DNA of 11,236 bases from Lentisphaerota bacterium (lineage in GTDB: Bacteria; Verrucomicrobiota; Kiritimatiellia; RFP12; UBA3636): the NCBI GenBank assembly GCA_012514445.1, contig JAAZAI010000293.1, positions 1 to 11,236 on the forward strand, written 5' to 3'. The notes under the pieces were generated by a model. It searched no databases. It worked only from the letters and a program-made list of their open reading frames with translations, and was not told the origin of the DNA. The translations under genes were made by a program, and so were the position numbers. This document shows, in pieces, positions 1-5,153 of the stretch; the stretch's first letter is position 1; the number at the start of each line of letters is the position of its first letter.

Positions 1-258
1 GGCCGAGACGACGAGCGGTTCCATTTCGCCGGGGCGGTAAACGATGATCTGGACGGCGCCCGTCCGCCCCAGCGCTCCGCGGGGCCGCCCCCGCCGGGGC
101 GTGGAGAGCTTCTCGGCCGGCCCGCCGGCGGCGCGCAGCGCCACGAGGATGCGGCGGCGCAATGCGGGCTCGACGCCCGCCGTGCCGTTGATGGCGCGCG
201 AGACCGTCGCGGGCGAACAGCCCACGTTTTTGGCGATATCGGCGATCGTGGCTTTCAT
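1..258 (-). CDS. LacI-family transcriptional regulator, N-terminal part (truncated by the window edge)
   Basis: Starts at ATG 258-256 and stays open to base 1, giving 86 residues; the C-terminal sugar-binding domain lies outside the window. Residues 3-25 (ATIADIAKNVGCSPATVSRA followed by ING) are a textbook LacI-family helix-turn-helix, which binds operator DNA and normally responds to a sugar or sugar phosphate. The effector domain seems to begin near residue 67 (GAVQIIVY). The usual hinge helix (LGYxPNxxAR-like, around residues 45-60) is absent. A basic stretch with PRRGRPRG at 54-61 stands there instead, containing the RGRP core of an AT-hook. The start is fixed by the conserved MKATIADIA beginning. 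There is no Shine-Dalgarno sequence ahead of it: the leader just upstream reads ACCTCC, the anti-Shine-Dalgarno sense. Family assignment is certain; the target genes are inferred at best, with the sugar genes further right as candidates. Confidence 0.93.
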   Translation of the reverse strand, partial: MKATIADIAKNVGCSPATVSRAINGTAGVEPALRRRILVALRAAGGPAEKLSTPRRGRPRGALGRTGAVQIIVYRPGEMEPLVVSA

Positions 259-272
259 GTGCGGGGAGGTGT

Positions 273-346
273 GAGTTCGGAATGCGTGAGGGCGTGAGTA
301 AGTGTATCATAACTCACGCACTCACGCACTCACGCACTCCGAACTC
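273..346 (-). repeat. Octamer-repeat palindrome in the leader of the LacI-family gene
   Basis: On the plus strand the left arm (273-299, starting GAGTTCGG) and the right arm (312-346, ending CCGAACTC) are inverted copies. In RNA of the minus strand they would form a stem of about 27 bp with one G-U pair and one mismatch. The right arm holds three tandem copies of an octamer (CGCACTCA on plus, seen in ACTCACGCACTCACGCACTC); the left arm holds two, one of them altered. The extra copy and the bases 300-311 form the loop. The element lies between the predicted promoter and the start codon, so it should be transcribed in the 5' leader. The palindrome is seen directly; its function is unknown. Confidence 0.85.
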
Positions 347-363
347 CACTCCGCCTGCGGGTC

Positions 364-392
364 AGTCTGCCACAGTCCGGCGCGGACGTCAA
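364..392 (-). promoter_or_regulatory. Predicted sigma70-type promoter for the LacI-family gene
   Basis: On the minus strand, TTGACG (392-387) is followed by exactly 17 bases and then CAGACT (369-364), preceded by TGG as in an extended -10. The same arrangement, including TGGCAGACT, occurs ahead of the isomerase operon. Transcription would start near 357, giving a leader of about 100 nt that includes the octamer palindrome. This is prediction from sequence only. Confidence 0.6.
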
Positions 393-750
393 TCTCGCCC
401 TGGGACGCGGGGGTGCGTGTCAGAATCGTGACATGGATCGGAAAAGGGACTCATGCGAACACTCCCCCAAAGGTGAACATTCCCGTTTTCCTGATTTCAA
501 ATTCAACCTTTCATTGGAAGCGTCTTGGGCGCACACGGCGTGTGGTTTTTCATCAGGAACTCAAGAAATCAGGAAGGGACGGCGGCCGCGTGGAAGAGGG
601 TTGTCGATTGCAGGCGAAGCGCTGCAACACAAACCCCGCCGACATGCGCCGCACAAGCCTCTCCGATTATCCCGCCACTTTTCCGACACACCCTGACGCC
701 GCCCGACCAGCAATTCGCAAGTCCTGAACCCTCTTTCTTCCCTGAACACG
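393..750. other. Intergenic stretch with no supported gene
   Basis: This lies between the LacI promoter and the terminator of the minus-strand operon. Open frames here on either strand have no recognisable domain and no credible ribosome binding site. The only structure I see is an inverted repeat, TTCCTGATTTC (488-498) with GAAATCAGGAA (565-575), plus a partial third copy ATCAGGAA (552-559). There is also a weak 5-bp hairpin followed by five T residues (532-550, plus strand) with no obvious upstream gene. Base composition is less GC-rich around 470-560 than in the flanking genes. Confidence 0.6.
488..575. repeat. 11-bp perfect inverted repeat
   Basis: TTCCTGATTTC at 488-498 and its exact complement GAAATCAGGAA at 565-575 are separated by 66 bases. 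A shorter inverted copy, ATCAGGAA, sits at 552-559. This may be a binding-site pair or the ends of a decayed small element; no coding content lies between the arms. Confidence 0.5.
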
Positions 751-799
751 AAAAAGCGCGGGGCGTCAGTCTCCCGAACCGGGAGGGACGCCGCCGCGC
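751..799 (-). terminator. Strong rho-independent terminator of the minus-strand operon
   Basis: Read on the minus strand, a GC-rich stem of 18 bp is followed directly by TTTTT (755-751). The paired blocks are 756-761 with 794-799, 762-767 with 787-792, and 771-776 with 780-785. The loop is GTT, interrupted only by a small internal loop (768-770 against 786) and one bulge (793). It begins 29 bases past the stop codon of the secreted-protein gene, so it is well placed to end the whole operon. Confidence 0.92.
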
Positions 800-827
800 A
801 GGCATTCATGAAGGGTCGGACGACGCC

Positions 828-1415
828 TTATTCAGCCTTCGGCTTGTCCTTGGCCTCCTCTTTGGCCTTGGCCTTCGGGCAACCCTTGCAGCAGTCGCCT
901 TTCTTCTCGCCTTCGACCTTGTCCTTGGCCTTGCCTTCGCCATCCTGCTTGCGCTGGCGGATCGCTTCGCCTGCGGGCTTGTCCTTGGCGCCATCGTCCT
1001 TGCGCATCCGGCGCTCGCCGGGAGCGCCTTCGGGGCGACCCTGTCGCGGGCCTTCGAACTTGCGGATGGCGTCGAGCGCGAAGCCTTCGCCGGCCTTGGA
1101 GAAACGAACGCCGACGAAATCGCCGACCGCGACGCCTTCCAGCATTTTTTTGGCCTCTTCGCTCTTGGCGGTGAAGGTCCGTTCCTTTTCCTGGCGCATG
1201 TTCTTGACCGTGACCGTGGCGCCGTCCTTGGCGACAACCTTGCCGCCGAAGCGGGTTGCGGCCATCTCGGCGCGTTTCTTCGCGTTTTCGGGGTTGTTGC
1301 GCCGCTCCATGCGGGGGCCCTTGGGCGCGGGCTTCTTCTGCTCGGGCTCGGCCATCGCCGCGCCCACGCAGAGGCAACCCACCACCAGCGCCGTCATCAT
1401 TGCGATCTTCTTCAT
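828..1415 (-). CDS. Secreted Lys-rich protein with a small beta-barrel-like (DUF5666-like) segment
   Basis: 195 residues. The start at ATG 1415 has a good ribosome binding site (GAGGAGAGAG, 3-12 bases upstream). Residues 1-22 form a signal peptide (KK, hydrophobic core, AMA before Glu23), so the protein is exported. VVGC at 11-14 loosely resembles a lipobox, but the h-region would be very short, so cleavage by signal peptidase I is more likely. Residues 57-118 show alternating hydrophobic strands and VGDFVGVRF, resembling the GKVxxxDGxxxTV...VGDxVxV pattern of DUF5666-type domains. The remainder is low complexity, rich in Lys, Glu, Ala and Pro, with a Cys cluster DCCKGCP at 174-180 that might bind metal. 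The start codon overlaps the stop of the preceding gene in ATGA, suggesting translational coupling. Expression and export are well supported by the sequence; function is unknown. Confidence 0.82.
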   Translation of the reverse strand: MKKIAMMTALVVGCLCVGAAMAEPEQKKPAPKGPRMERRNNPENAKKRAEMAATRFGGKVVAKDGATVTVKNMRQEKERTFTAKSEEAKKMLEGVAVGDFVGVRFSKAGEGFALDAIRKFEGPRQGRPEGAPGERRMRKDDGAKDKPAGEAIRQRKQDGEGKAKDKVEGEKKGDCCKGCPKAKAKEEAKDKPKAE

Positions 1416-2125
1416 AGCTCTCTCCTCGTGTGAACTGTTGTTGTGCAAGGGCCCGAACGGGCCGCTGTTGTCGTAATGCATCCTAAACGCAAGTCGTCGG
1501 CGGAATATTGTGTCCGCCCCCTGAGCCGGTCCGCAAGCCGCGCCAGCTTGCGGGGCAGCAGGCCGGGATCGGCGTCGTAGCCGCGCACGGGCCGCCAGGC
1601 GACGGGGCGTCCGGCGTTGAGGCGGGCGGCGACGACCTCCTCGAGCCCCGCCACGGTGAAGATCCCCGAGGCCCACTTGCCCGGCGTGCTCTCCAGCAGG
1701 CACGTCGCCGTGAAGAGATGGCAGTTGTTGAAGAGGATGTCGTAGTCGAGCCGCTTCATGCCTTCCACGGCGGTGCGGGCCGTCCGCGCCGCGCCTTCGC
1801 TGCCGAGCACGCGGCCGGTGGCGCGATCGCACGCCGCGTAGATGAACGCTCCCGTGCGCGCCGCCGCGCCGTCCCCGCCGTCGCGGAACGCGGCGAAGGA
1901 CACGCGCCGCAGCCGGCCCGAGCCGTGCAGCTCGGCCACCTCGCCGCCGCCGAGGCAGATGCCTGAATGTTCGATCGCCAGCGCGAGGTTGACGAGCAGC
2001 GGCGTGCCGGGAAGCGGCTCGACGGGCTCGTTGACGATGGCGCCGACGAGGCGCTCGATGTTCTTGAGCACGCTCTCGGCCAGCGGATTTCGCGCCAGCC
2101 GGCCGCTGTGCGCCGGGCGTTTCAT
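1412..2125 (-). CDS. LRAT-like (NlpC/P60-superfamily) thiol hydrolase/acyltransferase
   Basis: 237 residues; ATG 2125 is the only usable start because an in-frame stop lies just upstream. The middle matches the lecithin:retinol acyltransferase-like fold. His53 sits in IEHSGICLG (family YxHxGIYxG), His67 follows in ELHG, and Cys135 sits in YDILFNNCHLFTATC (family YNLLFNNCEHFA). The two His and one Cys keep the spacing of the LRAT catalytic triad. Such enzymes form thioester intermediates and act as acyltransferases, lipases or peptidoglycan/amide hydrolases; the substrate here is unknown. There is no signal peptide or clear membrane segment, so it is probably cytoplasmic. The last 35 or so residues look unlike a conserved domain and overlap the region leading to the next gene. 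It lies 24 bases after the YkvA-like gene and overlaps the secreted-protein gene by four bases. Confidence 0.8.
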   Translation of the reverse strand: MKRPAHSGRLARNPLAESVLKNIERLVGAIVNEPVEPLPGTPLLVNLALAIEHSGICLGGGEVAELHGSGRLRRVSFAAFRDGGDGAAARTGAFIYAACDRATGRVLGSEGAARTARTAVEGMKRLDYDILFNNCHLFTATCLLESTPGKWASGIFTVAGLEEVVAARLNAGRPVAWRPVRGYDADPGLLPRKLARLADRLRGRTQYSADDLRLGCITTTAARSGPCTTTVHTRREL

Positions 2126-2149
2126 CGCGCGGCGGCGCCAGAATTGTCA

Positions 2150-2719
2150 TCAGGGCCGCTTTTCATTTGCAGCGGCGCGCTCGGAGAGCCCGCCCTCCCT
2201 CGTGGGCTCACGCTTTGCGGAGTTTTTCGGGCGCGACCTCCGGGTGCGCCGCTTCCCTGGCTCCCGACCATCTTGCGAATGGCTGGCGTCTGTTGCTTCC
2301 GCCTGGGCGGCGAGCCACGCCTGGTAGGCGGCGATTTCAATCTGGCTGGCGCGCAGCACCATCCCGAAGACGGAGGCGTCGTCGAGGTAGCCCAGACCGG
2401 GAAGGAAGTCCGGGATGATGTCGATCGGCAGGATCAGATAGAGGAACGCGAAGCCGACGGCGGCGATGAAGCGCCATGGTGCGCGGTAGCGGCCGCGCGC
2501 GTAGTCCGCGAGCAGGCGCCAGAGCAGCTTCACCTCCTCGACCACGCCGCCGAGGTGGCGCGTCTTGGCCTCGACAGTCTGGCCGTCCTCAAGGACTTCC
2601 GCGAGCTTCGCCTCGTCGAACGCGCGCGCACCGTGGGCCAGCGTGGCCTCGGCGCGCGCGGCGTCCCCGGCCGAGAGCCGGGGGGCGCGTTTCGTCGGCT
2701 TTGGAGTGCGCGGCGCCAT
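2150..2719 (-). CDS. YkvA/DUF1232 family membrane protein
   Basis: 189 residues from ATG 2719, chosen because GAGGGGG lies about 8 bases upstream. A GTG at 2749 is also in frame but overlaps the preceding gene and adds a non-conserved extension. The DUF1232 core is clear: a hydrophobic segment at residues 84-103 leads into the signature DIIPDFLPGLGYLDD at 100-114 (family pattern D-x-x-PD-x-x-P-x-x-G-x-x-DD), followed by SVFGMVLRA. The protein should sit in the cytoplasmic membrane through this short hairpin-like region. The N-terminal 80 residues are charged and helical. The C-terminal tail (about 145-189) is strongly basic and of low complexity. The family has no established biochemical role, though members are often linked to envelope functions. 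It starts 23 bases after the isomerase-like gene, hence in the same operon. Confidence 0.88.
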   Translation of the reverse strand: MAPRTPKPTKRAPRLSAGDAARAEATLAHGARAFDEAKLAEVLEDGQTVEAKTRHLGGVVEEVKLLWRLLADYARGRYRAPWRFIAAVGFAFLYLILPIDIIPDFLPGLGYLDDASVFGMVLRASQIEIAAYQAWLAAQAEATDASHSQDGREPGKRRTRRSRPKNSAKREPTREGGLSERAAANEKRP

Positions 2720-2742
2720 GGACGGGCCCCCTCGGCGCGCGT

Positions 2743-3615
2743 TCAGCACGCGGCTTCGAACCGCCGGAGATTCTCCAGCGAGATCGCGATGCCGTCGACG
2801 GGGTTCTCCATGCCCTCGAATTCGATCGAAAGCGTGCCATCGTAGCCGGCGCGCTTCAGGATGCCAAGGCAGGCCTGGACCGGCACTTCGCCGTGGCCGA
2901 TGATCGAGCCGCGCAGGAAGTTGCCGCCGCGGGAGCGGAACCAGCCCTTTCCCGGATCGGGCTGGCTGGCGGCTTTGACATGGAAGTCCTTCGCATGGAC
3001 GTGGAAGGCGTAGGAGGCCACGCGGCCGACGGCCAGCAGGGACGGCTCGTCCGCGCAGAGGAAGTTGCCGACGTCCACGAGGAGGCCGAAGTTCGGGTGG
3101 TTCACGCCGTTGGCGAGCTTCTCGACGCGCTCGCTGTCCTGGCAGAAGAAGCCGTGGTTCTCGACCATCGTGCGGATGCCGAGGTCGGCGGCGAATTCGG
3201 TGACGGCGCGGCAGCCGCGGACGAGCAGCGGCAGGGCGTCGTCGAAGCCCCGCGGCCCGACGTGCGTGGCGGGGAAGCCGCGCGTGGCGTCGTGACGCAT
3301 GCCGGTCACGCCGAGCGCCTTCGCGATCTTGAGCTCGCCCTTGAGCCGCTCGACCTCGGCCTTCCAGTCGCCATTGGAGCCGTTGATGAGATCGGCGCCG
3401 ATCGTGTAGTTGACGATGGGCAGTCCGGCGGCCTCGCAGGCCTCGCGCACCTTGGGGGCGAACGTCTCCAGCGTCTCGCCCTCGGGCAGCGACAGGCCGG
3501 AGAACTCGATGAAGTCGAAACCCATCGCCTTGGTTTTCGCGACCACGTCGAGCTGGGTCATCTGGCCGGAGCCGACGAGACGGGAGAAGCTGTAGGAACT
3601 GACGCCGATTTTCAT
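2743..3615 (-). CDS. Sugar phosphate isomerase/epimerase-like TIM barrel (AP_endonuc_2/xylose isomerase-like)
   Basis: 290 residues, starting at ATG 3615 (MKIGVSSYSF). AGGAG lies about 12 bases upstream; longer in-frame starts only add non-conserved residues. The sequence follows the (beta/alpha)8 xylose-isomerase-like pattern. The probable divalent-metal ligands are Glu152 (VENHG), Asp181 (LLVDVGN), His207 (FHVHAKD) and Glu265/Glu267 (SIEFEG). The late motif IIGHGEVPVQACLGIL and GYDG at 257-260 are typical of this superfamily. Members such as IolE, IolI and tagatose/psicose 3-epimerases interconvert keto-sugars, inosose or sugar phosphates in the cytoplasm; the substrate cannot be read from the sequence. 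It lies 74 bases downstream of a second, clearly divergent relative, so the pair probably acts on successive or related intermediates. Confidence 0.9.
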   Translation of the reverse strand: MKIGVSSYSFSRLVGSGQMTQLDVVAKTKAMGFDFIEFSGLSLPEGETLETFAPKVREACEAAGLPIVNYTIGADLINGSNGDWKAEVERLKGELKIAKALGVTGMRHDATRGFPATHVGPRGFDDALPLLVRGCRAVTEFAADLGIRTMVENHGFFCQDSERVEKLANGVNHPNFGLLVDVGNFLCADEPSLLAVGRVASYAFHVHAKDFHVKAASQPDPGKGWFRSRGGNFLRGSIIGHGEVPVQACLGILKRAGYDGTLSIEFEGMENPVDGIAISLENLRRFEAAC

Positions 3616-3689
3616 GGGGGTGGGGATCTCCTGGGGTGTCGAGGTTTGGACTAGAACTTGTTGTGAAAACAGAGATGCTGTATAGGGCA

Positions 3690-4550
3690 CTACGTGATGA
3701 GCGGGCGGAGGAACTTCACGCCCTTGGCGATGTCGCCGTAGCGGTCCTCGCCTTCTTCGCGCTCGATGGTCAGGAAGCCGTCGTAGCCGATGGCGGAGAG
3801 CGCCGCGAGATACGGCTTCCAGGCCACGTCGCCTTCGCCGAGGGGCAGTTCGACGAAGGGCGAGCCCCCGAGCGTCTTCTCGAGGTCGGGGTAGGTGCCG
3901 TCGGTGAAGGCCGCATAGACCTGCTCCGGATCGCAGGGGCGGAGGTTGCGGCCGTCCTTGGCGTGGGTGTGCACGATGTAGGGAGCCAGCGTGGCGACGG
4001 CGGCGACGGGATCGTCGCGGCAGACCATCACGAGATTGGCGGGGTCGAGGTTGACGCCGACGCCGGGGACGCCGAGGGAGTCGAGGAAGTCGCGCAGCGA
4101 CCGGGCCGTCTCGGGACCGGTTTCGATGGCGAACGACACGCCCTTCGACGTGGCGTAGCGCCCCAGTTCGCGGCAGACGCCCTGCAGCATCGCGTAGACG
4201 GGCGAGGCGGCGTCCTCGGGGACGCTGCCGATGTGGGTCGTCACGACCGTCGTGCCGAGGTCCACGGCGAGGTCGACGATGGTCTTGGAGCGGGCGACGC
4301 GGGCGGGATTGCTGGCCGGATCCATGAAGTTGCCGATGTCGCCGCAGAGGGCGGAGAGCACGAGCCCATGCTCGTCCAGAAACTTGCGGAACTCCCGCCG
4401 CGCGGCGGCGTCCAGGAGCTCGGGGGCGAACGTCTTGGACCCCCCGTAGATCTGGATGCCTTCGGCGCCCACGGCCTTCGCGGCCAGCACGCCCTCGCGC
4501 GGGGGCAGGCGGAACGAATCGACGACCACACCGATCTTGAACGATTTCAT
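3690..4550 (-). CDS. Sugar phosphate isomerase/epimerase-like TIM barrel, first gene of the operon
   Basis: 286 residues from ATG 4550 (MKSFKIGVVVDSF), with AGAGAGG about 10 bases upstream. It belongs to the same xylose-isomerase-like TIM-barrel superfamily as the next gene, but to a different subgroup. Candidate metal ligands are Glu143 (AIETGPE), Asp169 (VNLDPANL), His194/His196 (VHTHAKDG) and Glu263 (TIERE). THIGS at 105-109 and the ELPLGEGDVAWKPYLAAL and GYDGFLTIE stretches are family hallmarks, typical of IolE- and epimerase-like proteins. The likely role is isomerising or epimerising a sugar or polyol derivative in the cytoplasm. It is divergent from the beta-galactosidase gene, sharing a 603-bp control region, and is the first gene behind the predicted promoter at 4627-4655. 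The exact reaction is unknown. Confidence 0.91.
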   Translation of the reverse strand: MKSFKIGVVVDSFRLPPREGVLAAKAVGAEGIQIYGGSKTFAPELLDAAARREFRKFLDEHGLVLSALCGDIGNFMDPASNPARVARSKTIVDLAVDLGTTVVTTHIGSVPEDAASPVYAMLQGVCRELGRYATSKGVSFAIETGPETARSLRDFLDSLGVPGVGVNLDPANLVMVCRDDPVAAVATLAPYIVHTHAKDGRNLRPCDPEQVYAAFTDGTYPDLEKTLGGSPFVELPLGEGDVAWKPYLAALSAIGYDGFLTIEREEGEDRYGDIAKGVKFLRPLIT

Positions 4551-4626
4551 CTTTTGGGATCCTCTCTGCCTGGCGGCCTCGTCATCCGGGCGCGACCTTC
4601 CGCCCCCGGTCTTTAAAATGCCCATT

Positions 4627-4655
4627 AGTCTGCCAGATGCCAGGGCAAAGGTCAA
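4627..4655 (-). promoter_or_regulatory. Predicted promoter of the five-gene minus-strand operon
   Basis: On the minus strand, TTGACC (4655-4650), a 17-base spacer and CAGACT (4632-4627) with an upstream TGG. It has the same spacing and the same TGGCAGACT block as the promoter of the LacI-family gene. The predicted start is near 4620, giving a 5' leader of about 70 nt before ATG 4550. Confidence 0.65.
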
Positions 4656-4657
4656 AC

Positions 4658-4669
4658 GAAAGCGATTGC
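4658..4669. promoter_or_regulatory. Candidate LacI-family operator
   Basis: GAAAGCGATTGC contains AAGCGATT, which fits the centred AAnCGnTT core typical of LacI-family operators. Its centre lies about 43 bases upstream of the predicted start of the minus-strand operon, immediately behind the -35 box. A LacI-family gene is present at the left end of this window, but a regulatory link is only inferred. Confidence 0.45.
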
Positions 4670-4761
4670 CCGAGGATAATCGGTCATTCGCCGGGGTTGG
4701 CAGGTTAGCGCGAGGGTTCCGGGAACAAGACCCGGTCGCCACACTGGGCGGGCGGTGTGCG

Positions 4762-4838
4762 GAGCGCTGGGATCGCGAGGCTCCGCACTCGCATCTTTCT
4801 ACACGGCGGGTGCAGAGCCCCGCGTTCCCAGGGGGCTC
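4762..4838. repeat. Long imperfect intergenic hairpin
   Basis: Bases 4767-4783 (CTGGGATCGCGAGGCTC) and 4815-4831 are inverted copies matching at 15 of 17 positions. After one mismatch the pairing continues, 4785-4792 with 4806-4813, to a 13-base loop. After small bulges the stem can extend outward with GAGC (4762-4765) and GCTC (4835-4838). A competing 9-bp inverted repeat, GTGCGGAGC...GCTCCGCAC (4757-4788), overlaps it. It resembles the palindromic intergenic repeats with a GTTCCCAG end seen in many GC-rich environmental genomes; that resemblance is recalled, not searched. Confidence 0.7.
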
Positions 4839-4912
4839 GACCTCGGCGGCTTGTTTCTCGGGGTGCTTCAGCCCCGCTCAGAGCGCGGCGCGAGTGACGT
4901 CGACGACACGGC

Positions 4913-4952
4913 GATTGTAATCTTGTCTCGAAGCTTGTTCAAAATTACAATC
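4913..4952. promoter_or_regulatory. Inverted repeat GATTGTAAT...ATTACAATC, possible regulator site
   Basis: A perfect 9-bp inverted repeat (4913-4921 and 4944-4952) with 22 bases between. The lower-strand right half reads GTAATTTTGAACAAG, closely matching GTAATATCGAACAAA in the palindrome at 11109-11142. It is AT-rich against a GC-rich background and sits about 170 bases upstream of the predicted beta-galactosidase start site. Confidence 0.5.
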
Positions 4953-5069
4953 CGGTGCGGCGGCGGCACTCGCGTGGTTCCTTTAATCTTGTCGAAATCG
5001 TGGAGATCTTCCGGTCGATATCGCGCCAGGATGCCGACACCCCGGCGACGGATCGATTACTGCCCGAGG

Positions 5070-5098
5070 TGGACAAATGCGGGGCGATCTGCGATACT
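5070..5098 (+). promoter_or_regulatory. Predicted promoter of the beta-galactosidase gene
   Basis: TGGACA (5070-5075), a 17-base spacer and GATACT (5093-5098). This fits sigma70 consensus at 5 of 6 and 4 of 6 positions, and its -10 ends in ACT like the two minus-strand promoters. Transcription would begin near 5105, leaving about 50 nt before the start codon. Confidence 0.6.
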
Positions 5099-5111
5099 GG
5101 ACGGCATTTTC

Positions 5112-5128
5112 AGCGGCGCGTCGCCGCT
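5112..5128 (+). other. Stem-loop in the beta-galactosidase 5' leader
   Basis: AGCGGCG (5112-5118) and CGCCGCT (5122-5128) form a perfect 7-bp GC stem with a CGT loop near the predicted 5' end of the transcript, 25 bases before the start codon. It may protect the mRNA 5' end; a regulatory role is not shown. Confidence 0.5.
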
Positions 5129-5153
5129 CAACTTCGCGAGAAAGACCCTCATC

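Larger units (their letters stand above)
4656..5153. other. Divergent control region between the isomerase operon and the beta-galactosidase gene
   Basis: No gene is supported here. From left to right it holds the LacI-type operator core (4658-4669), a short palindrome GTTCCGGGAAC (4716-4726), a long imperfect hairpin (4762-4838), a small hairpin CGGGG...CCCCG (4859-4876), an inverted repeat (4913-4952), a second copy of TAATCTTGTC (4918-4927 and 4984-4993), and the beta-galactosidase promoter and leader hairpin. The beta-galactosidase frame is open upstream to 4755, but those codons look non-coding. Confidence 0.7.

Noticed and set aside
312..338. Octamer repeats as a CRISPR array
   Set aside because: The units are directly adjacent with no spacers and are far too short; this is a simple tandem repeat within a palindrome.
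532..550. Hairpin CACAC-GGC-GTGTG followed by five T residues as a plus-strand terminator
   Set aside because: The stem is only 5 bp and no plus-strand gene lies upstream, so chance is the simpler explanation.
302..805. Several overlapping short frames on both strands
   Set aside because: None has a recognisable domain or ribosome binding site, and they cross the promoter, inverted repeat and terminator region.
1449..1463. GGCCC-GAAC-GGGCC hairpin upstream of the secreted-protein gene as a riboswitch or attenuator
   Set aside because: It is a very short stem inside the coding end of the LRAT-like gene, with no T-run or conserved aptamer features.
808..1476. Plus-strand frame opposite the secreted-protein gene
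   Set aside because: It is a Ser/Leu/Ala-rich shadow; the minus strand has a signal peptide, a strong ribosome binding site and a terminator at its end.
2720..2749. GTG start at 2749 for the YkvA-like protein
   Set aside because: It overlaps the preceding stop codon and has a poorer ribosome binding site than ATG 2719; the extra ten residues are not expected in the family.
2476..4616. Long plus-strand frames opposite the two isomerase genes
   Set aside because: They are low-complexity antisense shadows; the minus-strand proteins carry complete metal-site motifs.
4755..5153. Upstream extension of the beta-galactosidase frame
   Set aside because: The extra codons cover the long hairpin, the inverted repeat and the predicted promoter and show no homology; homology starts at MNKWEDPNN.
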